The position numbers and the translations under genes were made by a program. This document shows, in pieces, positions 62,827 to 64,000 of a DNA stretch of 64,000 bases; the first letter of the stretch is position 1; every line of letters begins with the position of its first letter. Origin of the DNA: Parvularcula sp039822105 (lineage in GTDB: Bacteria; Pseudomonadota; Alphaproteobacteria; Caulobacterales; Parvularculaceae); the NCBI GenBank assembly GCA_039822105.1, contig JBCBMW010000001.1, forward strand, positions 310,001-374,000, read 5' to 3'. The notes below the pieces were generated by a model. It was not told the DNA's origin. It searched no databases and saw only the letters and a program-made list of their open reading frames with translations.

Positions 62827-64000
62827 TTAGCGTGGTCCGATCATCTTCTCTGGGCGGACGATATCATCGTAGTCTTCCTCTGACACAAAGCCGAGGCCGA
62901 CAGCTTCTTCGCGAAGCGTGGTGCCGTTCTTGTGTGCCGTCTTGGCGATCGTCGTGGCGTTGTCGTAGCCAATCGTTGGCGCCAGTGCCGTGACGAGCAT
63001 CAGCGAACGCTCCATCAGCGACTTGATCTGCTCTTCATTCGCCTCAATGCCGACGACGCATTTGTCGGTGAAGCTGATGGCTGCATCAGACAGCAGGCTG
63101 ATCGACTGCAGAACGTTATAGATGATCACCGGCTTGAAGACGTTGAGCTCAAAGTGACCTTGGCTGCCAGCAAAGCTGACCGCTGCGTTGTTCCCCATCA
63201 CTTGAGCGCAAACCATGGTCATGGCTTCACACTGCGTAGGGTTCACCTTGCCCGGCATGATCGAGCTGCCTGGCTCGTTCTCTGGGAGACGAAGCTCGGC
63301 AAGGCCCGAACGAGGTCCGGAACCCAAGAGCCGCAAGTCATTGGCGATCTTAAAGAGGCTGACAGCCATGTTGTTGAGCGCGCCATGGGCAGAGACCAGG
63401 GCGTCATGGGTCGCCAGAGCCTCGAATTTGTTCTGTGCTGTGACGAATGGCAGCTTGGTGAAGTTGGCGACCTCTTCAGCGAAGGCCTCTGCAAACCCTG
63501 GCTTGGCATTGAGGCCGGTGCCCACCGCCGTTCCGCCTTGGGCCAGCTCATAAAGGCTTGGCAGTTCCGCTTCGAGACCTTGGATGCCGTAGTCGAGCAT
63601 CGCCACGTAGCCGGAGAACTCTTGGCCAAGGGTCAGGGGCGTTGCGTCCTGAAGGTGCGTCCGGCCGATCTTGATGATGTCTTTGAACGCTTCGGCTTTA
63701 TCATTGAGCGCATTACGGAGCTTTTGCAGCGCTGGCACCAAGCGGTGGACCACTTCTTCCGCCGCGGCGATATGCATGGCGGTGGGGAAGGTGTCGTTCG
63801 ATGACTGACTGCGGTTCACGTGATCGTTCGGGTGCACCGGATCTTTCGAACCGATCTCACCGCCGAGAATTTCAATCGCGCGGTTCGCGACCACCTCGTT
63901 GACGTTCATGTTGGATTGGGTGCCCGAGCCTGTCTGCCAAACCGAAAGCGGGAAGTGTTCGTTGAGCTTGCCTTCTGCGACCTCGGTGGCGGCATCGACG
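62827..64000 (-). CDS. fumC: Class II fumarate hydratase, truncated by the window edge
   Basis: The C-terminal roughly 390 residues of FumC, which hydrates fumarate to malate in the citric acid cycle. HPNDHVNRSQSSNDTFPTAMH, SGYVAMLDYG and the signature GSSIMPGKVNPTQCEAM are intact. The frame stays open to the right edge (upstream residues SVWQTGSGTQSNMN), so the true start lies beyond 64000. Confidence 0.96.
   Translation of the reverse strand, partial: VDAATEVAEGKLNEHFPLSVWQTGSGTQSNMNVNEVVANRAIEILGGEIGSKDPVHPNDHVNRSQSSNDTFPTAMHIAAAEEVVHRLVPALQKLRNALNDKAEAFKDIIKIGRTHLQDATPLTLGQEFSGYVAMLDYGIQGLEAELPSLYELAQGGTAVGTGLNAKPGFAEAFAEEVANFTKLPFVTAQNKFEALATHDALVSAHGALNNMAVSLFKIANDLRLLGSGPRSGLAELRLPENEPGSSIMPGKVNPTQCEAMTMVCAQVMGNNAAVSFAGSQGHFELNVFKPVIIYNVLQSISLLSDAAISFTDKCVVGIEANEEQIKSLMERSLMLVTALAPTIGYDNATTIAKTAHKNGTTLREEAVGLGFVSEEDYDDIVRPEKMIGPR

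Overview
The window is a GC-rich chromosomal segment from an alphaproteobacterium. The evidence is the gene order rpsT-dnaA-dnaN-recF-gyrB with mutM just upstream, a class I lysyl-tRNA synthetase, a CckA-type cell-cycle hybrid kinase, and GANTC and CtrA-like motifs in front of cckA. A marine, Parvularcula- or Hyphomonas-like relative is a reasonable guess, but no gene here fixes the genus. There are no insertion sequences, phage genes, integrases or CRISPR arrays. Genes are tightly packed, and four convergent pairs share stop codons over exactly 4 bp.

Layout: 0-2 kb is a three-gene overlapping operon of secreted proteins, the last with a SPOR-like domain. 2-17 kb is mostly housekeeping: an animal-type glutaminase with ankyrin repeats, inorganic pyrophosphatase, a patatin, PrkA kinase, an odd membrane-anchored protein, lysyl-tRNA synthetase, a TetR regulator, a sterol desaturase-like hydroxylase beside a membrane AraC regulator, an acyl-CoA dehydrogenase, tadA and an M23 peptidase lipoprotein. 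17.4-19.6 kb is groES-groEL under a CIRCE operator, with a duplicated groEL 3' end behind it. 19.7-32.2 kb holds a membrane protein, a small unknown gene, a methyltransferase, mutM, rpsT, dnaA, dnaN, recF, gyrB and a ligase-associated (Lhr-type) helicase. 32.3-35.3 kb has small exported proteins and a second patatin.

35.4-42 kb carries a 1,200-residue CckA-like kinase with a very long disordered N-terminus, then proA and putP. 42-48 kb contains a short AraC protein, isocitrate lyase divergent from its probable fatty-acid-type regulator, a type II NADH dehydrogenase and a tandem Usp protein. 48-51.5 kb is a large autotransporter with RTX-like repeats. 51.7-53.7 kb is a membrane AraC regulator and a DUF4386 protein.

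53.9-58.2 kb is the most interesting accessory block: an apparent operon of an LPP20-like lipoprotein, a Tat-exported MltC-like lytic transglycosylase, a second LPP20-like lipoprotein, a 42-residue peptide and a CsgG-like lipoprotein. Together they suggest an uncharacterised envelope-spanning or secretion assembly. After it come tRNA-Ala(GGC), an ABC exporter coupled to a NodB-like deacetylase lipoprotein, a DUF1761 protein, a spondin-domain protein with a VPxP-CTERM tail, and fumC running off the right edge.

All family names come from reading motifs by eye. No database search was run.
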